A DNA stretch of 64,000 bases, from IMG/VR virus record IMGVR_UViG_3300023257_000013, positions 1 through 64,000 of that record. One strand, 5' to 3'. This DNA is from a virus. The position numbers and the translations under genes are program-made. Of this stretch, positions 53,199 to 63,956 are shown one piece after another; the first letter of the stretch is position 1, and each line of letters begins with the position of its first letter. The notes beneath the pieces are model-generated. The model was given only the letters and a program-made list of their open reading frames with translations. It was not told the origin of the DNA and did no database searches.

Positions 53199-56100
53199 TC
53201 AAGTTTCAGAGACCTTCTCCATCGATTCCTTCAGGAGCAGATACTGCTCCTGTTCCTGAAGACGTTTGGGTAACTCAGCGTCAAAGCGGCTCAGTGAGGC
53301 AAGCGTGCCCAGAACCTGATGAGTCCGGTAGGCCAACCAGACGTACCGCACGTCCCGGAGCCTCTCAGACTGATCCAGCACATCGTCTACCAAGTCTGGC
53401 AGCACAGGGCGGACCATGCTCCCCGTCACTGTAGAGTACTCAGTGTATGGGGTGTCCCCTGGACCCGCCCTTCTCATCCCCGTCCCGCTGGCTGCATCAT
53501 ACGTCAGGAAGTCCAGCTTCTCGTCCAGGATCCAGAACCTCCTGTCCAGAAGGGACAAGCAGGTCGTGTTATTGGCATAGGGCATCACATCCACCCGGCC
53601 CACCACGGACATGAGGTAGTCGTTAGAGGCCACACCGAGGCCCAACTCCGGGTCGGTCGGGCTGCCCACATCGTACAGGTGGGTGTCCCGTTGGAAGATG
53701 AAATAACTGCCACCCTTGGTGTGCCCAATTTGATTGATCAAAGCGATGAGGGAGAGCATCCGTTCCCGAGTGGACAGGACCAAGTCAATGGTGGCGTCCG
53801 TGAAGAACTGCGTCGGACGAATCACCTGATAAGAGAAGGGCCTTACCGAGTGGTTGCTGAGTCCGCTGGGGTAGTTCTTGAAGGAACCATTCGCAGGATT
53901 CCTCGCCCTCGTCGGACGAAGATCCATCTGCCCCTCCTCGCCAGTCGCAGCCAAAGAAGAGTCGTGGATCGAGGGGTACACCGCATACGCTCGGGTGTCA
54001 TCCGTAGGATCGAACACAACGGGAGCGACATCTGTCCCCGTGAATTCCGTAACCGGATTCACCAGCAAGTAGGGGGGTGTCACCGAATCGACCACCTGGA
54101 GAACCCTGTAGAAGCCCCTGTTGTCATCCAGAGGGTTCGGGCGTCCAGGCACATACACTCCGGCACCGATCCTGACGTCTACAGAATCGTCCCCCACCGG
54201 ACGCATCGCCAACTCTTGCGTTGTGGGATCGCCCGCTAAGTTCTGAGGAATCAACCCGATGGGATCCACCACAACGATATCACCCTTCTGTACCCCCAAC
54301 GCCCCGAAGGTCTGGCCCCCGGTTCCTGGGGCGTTCAGGTCGTCGTAGAGCTTGTTGACATTACCAGCATAGGTGGCCCCACCTGTGACCTCTGGGACGT
54401 AACCACCCAACTCTGAGGCCACACCCCAGGTAGCGTCCGTGCGTGTGACAGCCCGAGAAGTAATGACATCCAGGAGTTGCTCGTTGGTCTGCTCATGGGG
54501 CACCGGAGCGTGCCGGAGGAAAATCTCGAACCGCACGGTCCCGTTAGAGGGGTCATAGAGTTGCAACCCTGGAGGAACAAGAACCAACTCATGTCCTTCC
54601 CTCACGGAACTGATCTCGGCTTCCTCCACTACGTCCCCGAAACGATCCAGGAGCCGGAAGGTGTCCCCGGCGTGGGCGTTCACGTCCTCGTTGTTGAACG
54701 GCCCCAGGTTGGTTCCCAGGTAGGTGGCACCGTCATTCCAAGCGTCGTTCGCTTTGGGTGACCCTGCGGGCTTGATCGATTCCCAGTTCATTGTGAAAGA
54801 GTTGGCCTGCACGATGCACATCTGGCTGGGCATCACAGTGTAATCAGTGATCATTCCTCGGCGGATCTCGTAGGCATATCGCAGGGGCATCAGGTTCGTA
54901 GGAGAACCCCCGACGTTGTGAAAACGACGGATGCGTCTCACAATGAAGGTGACCTCTTCCGGGATGTTCGGTTGCGTAGAAGCACCACCTCCCAGGTAGT
55001 AGTCATGAGCGTTCCTCATCCAGATCTCTCGCACATCATCCGTTGCCGCAAGAGTGGGGTCAGGAAGACTGTGGTCCTGGTCAACAACCCGAACGTGACT
55101 GACTGCCGGAACCAGATCCAACCCGGCACGAGGCACGGAGGGCTCCAGGAAGATCCCTGCCTGGGCACGGAAGCCTGGGAGCATCACCCCGACATTTTCA
55201 CTGGTCATAGCCATCTCGGTCCCAGGGAGGATGCACCGGACTCCCGTCGCACCATGGATGCCGCCGTAGGAGCCACCAGCCACATTCAGGGTGTCCCAAA
55301 GCTGAAGCAGGCTGTTAAACGCCTGCACGTCCAACGTGTGTGCGACCCAGTGGTAGACCGGAGTCGCTGGACTGGGCAGGAACTCATGCCCCGGTTCCGG
55401 GGCAGAGACCATGGGGATCAAGGTGTTGAACCCCGCAACCCTGTCCAAGGCCCCGTCCGTCACGCCGGGTGCCCCCGCAGAGTTGAACACCACAGGTTGA
55501 GCGTTATCCGGGGCGGCAGGGAAATGAGTCAACGACGTGGGCGGCCTGAAGGTCAGCCGCCGGAACCCATAGATGGAAAGGGCTGCATCATCAACGCCCA
55601 CGCAGTTGTCATGGGGCAAACCGTACTCGGCCCCGGAAACCTGTACGGGAAGGAACTGCATCCCCGAGATCTTCGTTCCTACGGTGGCGGAAAGCTCGAA
55701 CTCAGCCTCCGTGATCACCGTCCCCATTGCATCCTGCCAGTTGGCTACCGTGAAGACGCCCCGTCCAGCCACCATCGCCATCCCAGAGTACTCGGCACTG
55801 ATCACAGACCCACGGAAAGTCAACTCATCGAATGAAGCCAACCCTGCAGGACTAATCAACACAAAGACTCGGGTGCCTGCCGCAGGGAGAGGGAACCCGA
55901 CATTGACACCACCCACAAGGGGTCCTCCCGCTGCGGGGGCCAAATCGGAGACCGTCAGTTCATTGGTGACATTGTCGTACCCCAACACCGTGGGATAGAC
56001 CACTGGGCACCAACCCGTCCCTACCCCCGTGGTGGACGTAGGAGCCACCGCTCGGTAGGAACCACCCAAGGTCTCCACTGCATGCCGGACAAGGTACGTC

Positions 56101-59100
56101 CCAGCGTACAGGGTGCCCGGATATGTCAGATTACTGGAACCATTGATGACGAGCACGTCACCCTTCTCAACGGCCCCTACGGAACCTGAGCTTGGGGTGA
56201 TGGCCGTGAGGCGACAGTCTGAACTTTCGACCTCCGCCGGGGTGAGCCAGGTGTTGAGCCTGCTGGATGTGACCCCTACGCCGGAGCAGATCTCAGCGGT
56301 CTGGTTGGGTGGGTAGTCACAGGAAGGCACAGTGGCCGAAGCAACAGTCACCCCTTCAATGGGGACGTTGTCATGCCCCTCAAAAGCCATCACCCGGATA
56401 GACCCCCGCTCGCTGACGGTACCAGCCGCCATCTGCCATTCACCCACGTAGGGTGGAACTCGCATCAAGAACGTGAAGGGAATCGGGGCACCTGTCCAAC
56501 CGTTGGCCCTGGCGTTAACGTCGGACCAGTACCAAGTGGCTGCATCCCGCCCAAGCCGGACCTCGTCCACGGTGAGTTGGGTCTCAAGGTCCAAAGCGGG
56601 ATTAAGAGGATGCACAAAACCCCGCTCTGATGCGTAACGCAGGTCGCAGGTCTCGTGGAAGGTGAGGCGGTCCTCATCCACCCAGGCTGTCAGGGATCCC
56701 CAGATCGGCGCTGCGGGTGCCCAGTGCAAGAACCCTCTGGCGTCGATGTCAAAGCTGTACTCGAACCCGTAGATCATCGTATACAGCGGCCCCGGTGTCA
56801 GCGTGTGAGGCAGGAACCATGTGTTCGGTGGGACAGCACCCCAGGGGATGATGCCGAGGCCAGGAATGATGATCTGGCGGTTGTCTGAAACGGGGAGCAC
56901 CGGAACGACATTGTCCCCAAAGATGGGAGGACCACCCAGCGCCACACCGATAGGAGGTGCCAGGTTGAAGTCGTCCTGATAGGTCCACACGAAGGCCATA
57001 CCCTGCCAGAGAGTAATTCGGAGAGCCTCCACACCGCCCGTCAACGAGGGCAGTGGGTTCGGTCCAACCGGCCCCGCAACTACGTTCGGGTCTGGGCGGG
57101 CAATCATCCTGATGGTAATCGGGTTGCCCGCAAAGTAAACGTCGTTCAGGTTCCCCACCCCTCGGGTGATCCCATCGTTCAGGGCCATGGGAACAGAGGT
57201 GAAGTCCAACACCGTGATCCCAGCCAGTGTGTCCTCAAAGACCGCAACACCCGCTGGCGGTACCCCCACCTGGGGATCCGGCGGATAGATACCATCCACG
57301 AACACCATTGCATTGGTCAGATTGTATCTGACGGCATCTCCCGTCACGGGGCTGAGTCCGGCGGGCGGGGCTGCCGTGTGGGTGACGAACCTCGGGGGTT
57401 CAACCGCCGTCCCACCGGGGATGGTCTCCGCTCGTCCTATGGACAGGATGCCGTGCGGCCCCAACGTGTACCCTGCTAACGTGGTGAAGTCAGAGTCTTC
57501 AAACAAGGCTGGTTCCTGAACCAAGATCAGGTCGTAGGGTCGGGCATTCCCGATCCCAGGAACGATGGGACCAGGCACCACGGGGAACAGGTCCGCATCC
57601 ACATCTAGGGACGCAGGAGTGTCCCCAACGACGTTCACCACGCCGTTCAGGCTCAGGATTTCGTCCGGGTACACCGCCTCGGTTGGCACCGTGTCGGACC
57701 TGGCTGAGATCGCCTCGGACACCACAACGGAGATGTCCTCGAAGCGATCGATCTCTGTGTTGCCCGTGCGGATGTATGGGACCGAGAAGTCCCCCGAGTC
57801 GTCCACCCAACCCCCAAGCAAAGCCGGAACTTTGAGTGGGTTCTGGTTCATGTAAAGGAACTCCAGAATACCCTCCACCGAGGAGGTGGGCTCAGGCACA
57901 TTCTGTCCCGCCAACTCCTTCAACGGGATGTAGGCGTGGTCCTGAAGGGAGGGGAGGGACTTGTCGATGACTTGTCCGTCTGACTTGGTCCCCAAGTCAT
58001 AGCCATCCCGATACAGTCCGGCCAGCACCGTACTGTCAGCGAACGTCTGGAAGGTGGGAGCCGTGGTCAGGTCTGGCACCTGAGGAGCCTGCATCGCCAC
58101 CCCTGAGGGCGAAACCACCATCAGTGTGTCGCCCCGCTCCAAGGGGTACTCGTGGGCGGGTGTGTCCACCACAAGGACTTCCTCAGGGAGCGCCATCGGG
58201 GCGGCCAAGTAGTCCTGGAAGGTAATCACGCACCCGTATAGGACTTCTCTGACGAAGAGGCCCGTGGGTTCCGTGGCACCCCACATCAGGACAGTTGTGG
58301 GACAGAAGGCACCGAGTTCTGTTCCGTCCGGCTTCCCCCAGCCCAACTGATCTCCTGCCTCGAAACCGGGCACGGCCAGTTCTGGGTCACCAGCAACGGC
58401 GTCGCCCAGATCCCCAGGAGGCACTGTGGAGAGGAATCGTGTGTCATCAGGGTAGCCCGTCTCAGGATCCACGGGCACGTCCCTTAAAAGGAGCGGCGTC
58501 ACGATGATGCAGGCAACAGGGACCGGAGGAGAAGCACCCCCGTCGAAAAGACCACCAGGTAGCCCATCCGGAAAGTACCCCCAGATGCGACCCCTCGCCC
58601 GTCTCTCGACCAGATCGATGGAATCTACACCCTGGATGTCCCCCAGCACGGGATTACTGATCTGGCCAATCTGCTCACCCGTGGTCTTCAGCCATTCCCC
58701 GTTGATGTCCCGTCCTGCCGTGTAGACGCCAGGGTTGAAGGCTCCCGGCTCCATCTGTGCCCCTGCGCCGGGGTACAGACGGAAGAATGCCTTGGTCCGG
58801 GTGGGGAAGATGCGGGAGAACTGATGCTGATCGGACATGCGCCCGAAGACACCCTTGGCCTTGAAGTGGTAATAGGGATCCGCCCCCGTCCCTGTAATGT
58901 GCGTCTTTCCGAGCTTGAGGAGAACGACGTCGTCCACATCATTCTGAACCAATGCACCCTGGATGGTCTGCATTATATTCAGCGTGTTTGGACCCAGGAA
59001 AGAACCACTGATCTCAGCATCCTCCAACGTGACGGAGTCAGGAGCCACCACCCAATCGTCCAGGGTCAGGAATGCTGGAGCGCCCAGCACCCGTTCAGAA

Positions 59101-62100
59101 TTTACTGCGTCCGCCCACACAAACCTTGACAGGAGACCACCTGAGATGGCGTCCTCGTACCCAGGCGTGGGGTAGTCCTTCCCGTAGCCCACCCAGAACC
59201 GGAACTTCCCATCCCGATCCCCGACGAAACCTCCCGAGATGGTCTCCTGGATCTGTTCGAAGGCCACGACAGTGTCATTGTAGAAGCCCAGGAACGTCCT
59301 GGCTGCCCGATCCAGGTCCGAGAGGTGTGCCTTCTCCCCCATCAACCCAAAACGCCCCTGCTGCCAGTTGTCGGTCCCTCCGGCGGAGATCTGAATGGAA
59401 CCCCCAGCGGGAGACGTGGCGTTGATGTCCCGGATAGCCTCCTGGGCTGCCTCGCTGAGGAATTGGGTCAACTCCACGGCTCGGAAGTAGAATGAGTCCG
59501 GGCTGGAAAAGGTGAACGTCGCAGCGAGGGTTGCACCCAGTCTGTCATTCGCTTCGCTGGGTGTCGTGACGGACAAGAACGACGCCTGGAACCGAGGCTC
59601 CACCAGCACCTCATCCTTGAGATAGGGTTGGAGGGTCCGCAGCTTGGTGAAGGTCAGAAGGAGCCACTGGTTGGGCTGCAGACCAGCTTGCGGAGGCCAC
59701 AGAAGCTGCACAGCCCCTGACGTGTAGTCCAGATGGTACTCCACGTCAGGCACCAGGGTCCGCCCCGGTGCCTCCTCACCGTTGCTCAGGGTCTCCCCGA
59801 ACAGGACAAGTTCCACCGTCTCAGAGTCCAGAACCGGACCCACGCCCACGAACTCCATGAAGTTCGGAGGGTACACCGGACGGTAGGAGATTTTGACGAT
59901 GGGGGCTGCCAGTATGTCGAAGGCCCGATGGAAGCTCCCCGTCACCGTGATCTTCGTGCGTGTCCCATCCTCCGTGATCTCGGAACTACCGATGGTGTAG
60001 GGTGCGCCCCCGATCTCGATAACATGGCCCGGCACAGCGAACTCCGTAAGGTCACCTCTGAAGATGACAACCTTCTGGCCTCGCACCACAGACTCAAAAG
60101 GAAACTGTGTCAGATCAATAGCTGACATAAACCCAGCGGCTGCCGTTGTGGGCACAGGAGTCGGCCCATCGGGGTCCACCACCGTCGTGAGGGGCTTGTC
60201 CGTAATGTAGTTCAGCAGATCGTTACCAGGAGCCCTGCTGCCCACCTCGTTTATGGTAGAGGGGAAGATGTTGACCTCGGTCACATCCCCGCTGCCATCG
60301 GTTTCGAGCGGAAAGTACTTCAGGGAGCGGATGTAGAAGCAGTCCTCACCAATCCGAATCATCTGGCCCGGTTCGAACTCTGCTGTCCTATCCGTCCTGA
60401 GCCCAAACCGGCTCTGGTTCGCCTTGATGAAAAAGGGTGGACGATAGATGTTTTTCTGACTGGCCTCGTAAGAACGCTCCCCGCCCTGGGCTTCGTACAC
60501 GGCAAAGGTCACGGTCACGGGGTCCGTGGCGTCCACTGTTTTACTCACGAACGTGACACGCCCGGCTCCGTTCCAATCCTCGGGGTAATCGACAACACAG
60601 TCGACCTGCCCGAAGTTCTGCATCATCGCACCGATCCACACGGAAGGTTCGATGTCTTGGAACACGGTGTCTTCAAGAGCATGGTTGAACTTGTAGATGT
60701 TGGGGGCAACCAACTGCGCCTGTTCTTTCCGCACGAAAACGGGAAGGAACTCGACCACTTGGTCACCGATCCGCCGCCCCTCAAGGTCCGCCCGCCAGTA
60801 AAGAACCTCCACCACCGCCCCCCTCGGGAGGGGCACGTTGGGGGAGAAGGCACCCAGCATTGGATTGATGGAAACATCCCTGTGCCCTTCGGTCTCCAAC
60901 TGCTCCACAAAATAGAGCCTCTTCCCAGCGTGTACCGTCAGGTCAGCGGAGGACAAGTTGAACCAACCGTCTGAGGGGTCAAACTCCGCCTCTCCACTGA
61001 CGAGCAGGGCTGCACCCAGGAACTCCTCCTGGTAGTAGACCTTGGCCCCCGTCAGTGAAGTCAACACAGTGGTGCCAAACTTGAGACGCCCCTTCGGTGT
61101 CGTCACACCGCCAACAACAATGTCAGCGGTCAGGTACTCAATTCCTGACGGATCCGAACTGAAGGACGCAACCCCCACCAGATCACCGGCCCCGTGGCTA
61201 AAAGTTGCCCTCCCCACCTGAACGGAGAACGCCTCCGTGGAGAAACGGGAACTGTTCACATCGGGGAGCGTCAGCAGGTTGTTGGCCATCGTCCCCATGG
61301 GGACTTTCCTGAGGGCCGTCAGTGTCGCCTCATTCGTAAGGTTGACTGCCTCCAAACCGAACCGGAGGCTGATAGGACGATCAAGTTCCACCGCTTCGCC
61401 CATGTCCACCTGAAGTCGGTTGGCCTCCTGCTCCGCTGGGGTTGCAGGCACAAGCCCGGCCAGATGCAGTATCCTGATGATGAAAGGCTCCTCAGGGAGA
61501 AGCTGGAAGTCCTTGTAGACCATGTCAGCGACAAGCGCCGGGTCATACACATCCGAGGTGTGTCCCGTGAAAAGCTCCCACGTCATCCAAATCTGGGACT
61601 CCTCTGGGATCGCAGGTGCCAATCGCACTTGTGTAGACGAAAGGATCTCCTCCACAAGATAGGAGCCGGTGTTATCCCCGGAGGTGATCTTCAGGCGGTA
61701 GCCAACCTTGGCCTGGGTGAAGTCAGCGGACTGATCCTCAAAGTGAGTGGGGTCGGTCAGGCGGGCACCCTTGGACCCATAGGTCACCAAGGAACCAAAC
61801 CGCTCGACCAGGATCACGTTCCCGGACACCCCGTCCTGGGGCAGAACGAAGTCCGTGTCAGGATCCTGAAAGATGTAAACACCACCATCAGGGGCCACCA
61901 GCAGCCCTGCGGCAATTTCAGGGATCCCCAGCAGGGTCTCCGGCACCAGGCTGGGAACACCCAAGTTCAGGGTCGTGGTCGTTTTGTCCACGACACCCAA
62001 GGCGATGCTGTCCTCCACCCAGTCAAACTTCCGCTGCCCAAACCTGTGAATGATGTCCTCGTAGTGCAGGAGGGGCTTGTTGACCACCTCGATCTCGTCC

Positions 62101-63956
62101 CCATTAAGGGCAAGGTACTGGAGGGTGAAGAAGACCCCGTCGTCATACCCAGCGATGTCCTGCAATGGCACATTGTCCAGGAACGTGAAGGGGCTGGGAG
62201 GAACACTCTCGGACAGGATGATGTTCTCGACCCGGTCGACTGCGGCGTAGTCCGGGGTGGCACTGCTGCGGTCCATGTTGGAGGGGCTGCGAGGGAGTCC
62301 CAAAGTGACCCCTGAGTCAGGAAGCCAGTTCTGGACCCCGTTCACGGCACGCCACCCAGGCATAAGGCCCAAGGCAGTGCAACCGGAAAGATCCTTTTCC
62401 CCGTCCGTCCCGAAACCGATCTCCACCGAGGTCGCTCCTCGGATTGCAACACGACCGCTCACAGCGGTGGCCGTCCCGGCGGGAGGCAACGGAAGAGTGT
62501 CAGACTGAAGGGATGCGGCGACCATCTCGGGTGTGAAATAACTGTTGTTAGGGTAGGCTGCCAACAGCAGAGTGGGTGTCCACAGGTATGCCGTACCGTC
62601 CACGGCATAGTAGAACACCTCATCACCAGTGAACCTGAAGATGTCCCGTCCCCTGGAGTAGACCACAGCGTCCGTAGTGAAGGTCGCTGGAGTCAGTGAC
62701 GACTGAAGGAAGTAGACAGCGTTATCCCCGAAGCTCTTCCGATCACTTCGGCCCAGCACCACCAGAGATCCCTCTACACCCCGTTCCCTTGCTACATAGG
62801 CTTTGCTGGCCTTGACCTTGAAGCCCATGGTCGGGAGGTCAGCCTCCAGAGTCACCTCCTCCAACGTGATGATGGCCCCTTCACGGGAGAACAAGATGGA
62901 TTCTCCAACCCCGTCGTCTACCTGACGGATCCGACCCAAGTTCTGTGCCCCGATGGTGTCGCCCCCCGGACGTACCGTGGCTGCAACACCGGGCTGGGAG
63001 GGAAGACCCCCTGTACCGTCCGGGGCGTCGAGGATGCCCGAAACCCCGAGTCCTCTTCGGGGGTCGTCCAGCGCAAACTCGGTGGGCAGTTCTACTGCGT
63101 CCGGGATGTACAACGGGTCATCCTGTGCCGTAGCCACAGCGCCCGCTTCATCCACGAGTGCCACAGGAGCACGAGTAGGCTGGGGCTGGCTGTTAAGAGC
63201 CACCCCCTTGTAAATGACGTCCTCTCCCAGGAAGTACTTGTCAAACAGGGGGGTTGAGGGATCAGCCCGCTGTACGTCTTCGGGGGCAAAACGCAACTTC
63301 CCGGTCGAAAGAGACACGGCAACCGTACCGGGGTCCACTGTGTTGATTGATGCCAGAGCCGCATCAGTGGTGACCAAAATAGGGGTCAGAGGATTCCGAC
63401 TCCCAAAATGGATGAAGGGGTGATCAGTCGGACCAGGGATCGGGGCCAAGTACAGGGGTGTGGCATCTGCAAGCCGCATCGGACCCACGATTCCGTCCGA
63501 GGTTGGGCTGTAGCCCTTGTAGGAGTACCAGATGGTCTCACCAGCATGGGCCGTCGCAAATTCCGGGTTAAAAGCGAGCTTCCCACCCGTCTGACCCATT
63601 ACAGCATTGCAAGGGTTTGCTGCGAAGTCATAGTCCTCGAAGTCACTGTCTGCCACCACACGGACAGACCCCACAGGCGTCCCTGTGGCCCCCGGTACGG
63701 ACCCCACCCGGATCATCGAGTACTGGTCAGGGGCTGCCGAAGAACCCGGTAGGAAGGTCCCCACGGGCAGGTTGTTGACCTTAGGGCTCATCGTGTAATC
63801 CAGGTCTAGCACCATTGCACCCAGATTCTTGACTGCCGTGCCCTTGTATGGTGCCCAACGCCGAGCCTGTCCGTCCCACCCGAACCGGGTCTCGTAGCGG
63901 TCGTTCCTCGTCCACCAGAAGCGGGACGACGCCAGTGTGTAGTGGACGGCCACCAC
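53199..63956 (-). CDS. Giant structural protein, at least 3585 aa
   Basis: This is one of the longest phage-type reading frames I know of. I place the start at GTG 63956 because AGAGGGGAC precedes it, as in two other genes here, but the frame stays open to the window edge, so it may begin outside. N-terminal FWWTRNDRYETRF and GWDGQARRWAPYKG are followed by many beta repeats of one type: GKL-x-F-x-P...AGE-x-(I/V)-WYSYKG, GKLRFAPEDVQ...GEDVIYKG, SDGWFNLSSADLTVHAGKRL. The C-terminus (from about 3380) turns helical (IDLVLSTRERMLSLIALINQ; KRLQEQEQYLLLKESMEK). No protease, lysozyme or glycosidase motif is evident. The lead position before the baseplate genes suggests a baseplate hub, tail-tip or very long fibre protein; not resolved. 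Confidence 0.75.
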   Translation of the reverse strand: MVAVHYTLASSRFWWTRNDRYETRFGWDGQARRWAPYKGTAVKNLGAMVLDLDYTMSPKVNNLPVGTFLPGSSAAPDQYSMIRVGSVPGATGTPVGSVRVVADSDFEDYDFAANPCNAVMGQTGGKLAFNPEFATAHAGETIWYSYKGYSPTSDGIVGPMRLADATPLYLAPIPGPTDHPFIHFGSRNPLTPILVTTDAALASINTVDPGTVAVSLSTGKLRFAPEDVQRADPSTPLFDKYFLGEDVIYKGVALNSQPQPTRAPVALVDEAGAVATAQDDPLYIPDAVELPTEFALDDPRRGLGVSGILDAPDGTGGLPSQPGVAATVRPGGDTIGAQNLGRIRQVDDGVGESILFSREGAIITLEEVTLEADLPTMGFKVKASKAYVARERGVEGSLVVLGRSDRKSFGDNAVYFLQSSLTPATFTTDAVVYSRGRDIFRFTGDEVFYYAVDGTAYLWTPTLLLAAYPNNSYFTPEMVAASLQSDTLPLPPAGTATAVSGRVAIRGATSVEIGFGTDGEKDLSGCTALGLMPGWRAVNGVQNWLPDSGVTLGLPRSPSNMDRSSATPDYAAVDRVENIILSESVPPSPFTFLDNVPLQDIAGYDDGVFFTLQYLALNGDEIEVVNKPLLHYEDIIHRFGQRKFDWVEDSIALGVVDKTTTTLNLGVPSLVPETLLGIPEIAAGLLVAPDGGVYIFQDPDTDFVLPQDGVSGNVILVERFGSLVTYGSKGARLTDPTHFEDQSADFTQAKVGYRLKITSGDNTGSYLVEEILSSTQVRLAPAIPEESQIWMTWELFTGHTSDVYDPALVADMVYKDFQLLPEEPFIIRILHLAGLVPATPAEQEANRLQVDMGEAVELDRPISLRFGLEAVNLTNEATLTALRKVPMGTMANNLLTLPDVNSSRFSTEAFSVQVGRATFSHGAGDLVGVASFSSDPSGIEYLTADIVVGGVTTPKGRLKFGTTVLTSLTGAKVYYQEEFLGAALLVSGEAEFDPSDGWFNLSSADLTVHAGKRLYFVEQLETEGHRDVSINPMLGAFSPNVPLPRGAVVEVLYWRADLEGRRIGDQVVEFLPVFVRKEQAQLVAPNIYKFNHALEDTVFQDIEPSVWIGAMMQNFGQVDCVVDYPEDWNGAGRVTFVSKTVDATDPVTVTFAVYEAQGGERSYEASQKNIYRPPFFIKANQSRFGLRTDRTAEFEPGQMIRIGEDCFYIRSLKYFPLETDGSGDVTEVNIFPSTINEVGSRAPGNDLLNYITDKPLTTVVDPDGPTPVPTTAAAGFMSAIDLTQFPFESVVRGQKVVIFRGDLTEFAVPGHVIEIGGAPYTIGSSEITEDGTRTKITVTGSFHRAFDILAAPIVKISYRPVYPPNFMEFVGVGPVLDSETVELVLFGETLSNGEEAPGRTLVPDVEYHLDYTSGAVQLLWPPQAGLQPNQWLLLTFTKLRTLQPYLKDEVLVEPRFQASFLSVTTPSEANDRLGATLAATFTFSSPDSFYFRAVELTQFLSEAAQEAIRDINATSPAGGSIQISAGGTDNWQQGRFGLMGEKAHLSDLDRAARTFLGFYNDTVVAFEQIQETISGGFVGDRDGKFRFWVGYGKDYPTPGYEDAISGGLLSRFVWADAVNSERVLGAPAFLTLDDWVVAPDSVTLEDAEISGSFLGPNTLNIMQTIQGALVQNDVDDVVLLKLGKTHITGTGADPYYHFKAKGVFGRMSDQHQFSRIFPTRTKAFFRLYPGAGAQMEPGAFNPGVYTAGRDINGEWLKTTGEQIGQISNPVLGDIQGVDSIDLVERRARGRIWGYFPDGLPGGLFDGGASPPVPVACIIVTPLLLRDVPVDPETGYPDDTRFLSTVPPGDLGDAVAGDPELAVPGFEAGDQLGWGKPDGTELGAFCPTTVLMWGATEPTGLFVREVLYGCVITFQDYLAAPMALPEEVLVVDTPAHEYPLERGDTLMVVSPSGVAMQAPQVPDLTTAPTFQTFADSTVLAGLYRDGYDLGTKSDGQVIDKSLPSLQDHAYIPLKELAGQNVPEPTSSVEGILEFLYMNQNPLKVPALLGGWVDDSGDFSVPYIRTGNTEIDRFEDISVVVSEAISARSDTVPTEAVYPDEILSLNGVVNVVGDTPASLDVDADLFPVVPGPIVPGIGNARPYDLILVQEPALFEDSDFTTLAGYTLGPHGILSIGRAETIPGGTAVEPPRFVTHTAAPPAGLSPVTGDAVRYNLTNAMVFVDGIYPPDPQVGVPPAGVAVFEDTLAGITVLDFTSVPMALNDGITRGVGNLNDVYFAGNPITIRMIARPDPNVVAGPVGPNPLPSLTGGVEALRITLWQGMAFVWTYQDDFNLAPPIGVALGGPPIFGDNVVPVLPVSDNRQIIIPGLGIIPWGAVPPNTWFLPHTLTPGPLYTMIYGFEYSFDIDARGFLHWAPAAPIWGSLTAWVDEDRLTFHETCDLRYASERGFVHPLNPALDLETQLTVDEVRLGRDAATWYWSDVNARANGWTGAPIPFTFLMRVPPYVGEWQMAAGTVSERGSIRVMAFEGHDNVPIEGVTVASATVPSCDYPPNQTAEICSGVGVTSSRLNTWLTPAEVESSDCRLTAITPSSGSVGAVEKGDVLVINGSSNLTYPGTLYAGTYLVRHAVETLGGSYRAVAPTSTTGVGTGWCPVVYPTVLGYDNVTNELTVSDLAPAAGGPLVGGVNVGFPLPAAGTRVFVLISPAGLASFDELTFRGSVISAEYSGMAMVAGRGVFTVANWQDAMGTVITEAEFELSATVGTKISGMQFLPVQVSGAEYGLPHDNCVGVDDAALSIYGFRRLTFRPPTSLTHFPAAPDNAQPVVFNSAGAPGVTDGALDRVAGFNTLIPMVSAPEPGHEFLPSPATPVYHWVAHTLDVQAFNSLLQLWDTLNVAGGSYGGIHGATGVRCILPGTEMAMTSENVGVMLPGFRAQAGIFLEPSVPRAGLDLVPAVSHVRVVDQDHSLPDPTLAATDDVREIWMRNAHDYYLGGGASTQPNIPEEVTFIVRRIRRFHNVGGSPTNLMPLRYAYEIRRGMITDYTVMPSQMCIVQANSFTMNWESIKPAGSPKANDAWNDGATYLGTNLGPFNNEDVNAHAGDTFRLLDRFGDVVEEAEISSVREGHELVLVPPGLQLYDPSNGTVRFEIFLRHAPVPHEQTNEQLLDVITSRAVTRTDATWGVASELGGYVPEVTGGATYAGNVNKLYDDLNAPGTGGQTFGALGVQKGDIVVVDPIGLIPQNLAGDPTTQELAMRPVGDDSVDVRIGAGVYVPGRPNPLDDNRGFYRVLQVVDSVTPPYLLVNPVTEFTGTDVAPVVFDPTDDTRAYAVYPSIHDSSLAATGEEGQMDLRPTRARNPANGSFKNYPSGLSNHSVRPFSYQVIRPTQFFTDATIDLVLSTRERMLSLIALINQIGHTKGGSYFIFQRDTHLYDVGSPTDPELGLGVASNDYLMSVVGRVDVMPYANNTTCLSLLDRRFWILDEKLDFLTYDAASGTGMRRAGPGDTPYTEYSTVTGSMVRPVLPDLVDDVLDQSERLRDVRYVWLAYRTHQVLGTLASLSRFDAELPKRLQEQEQYLLLKESMEKVSET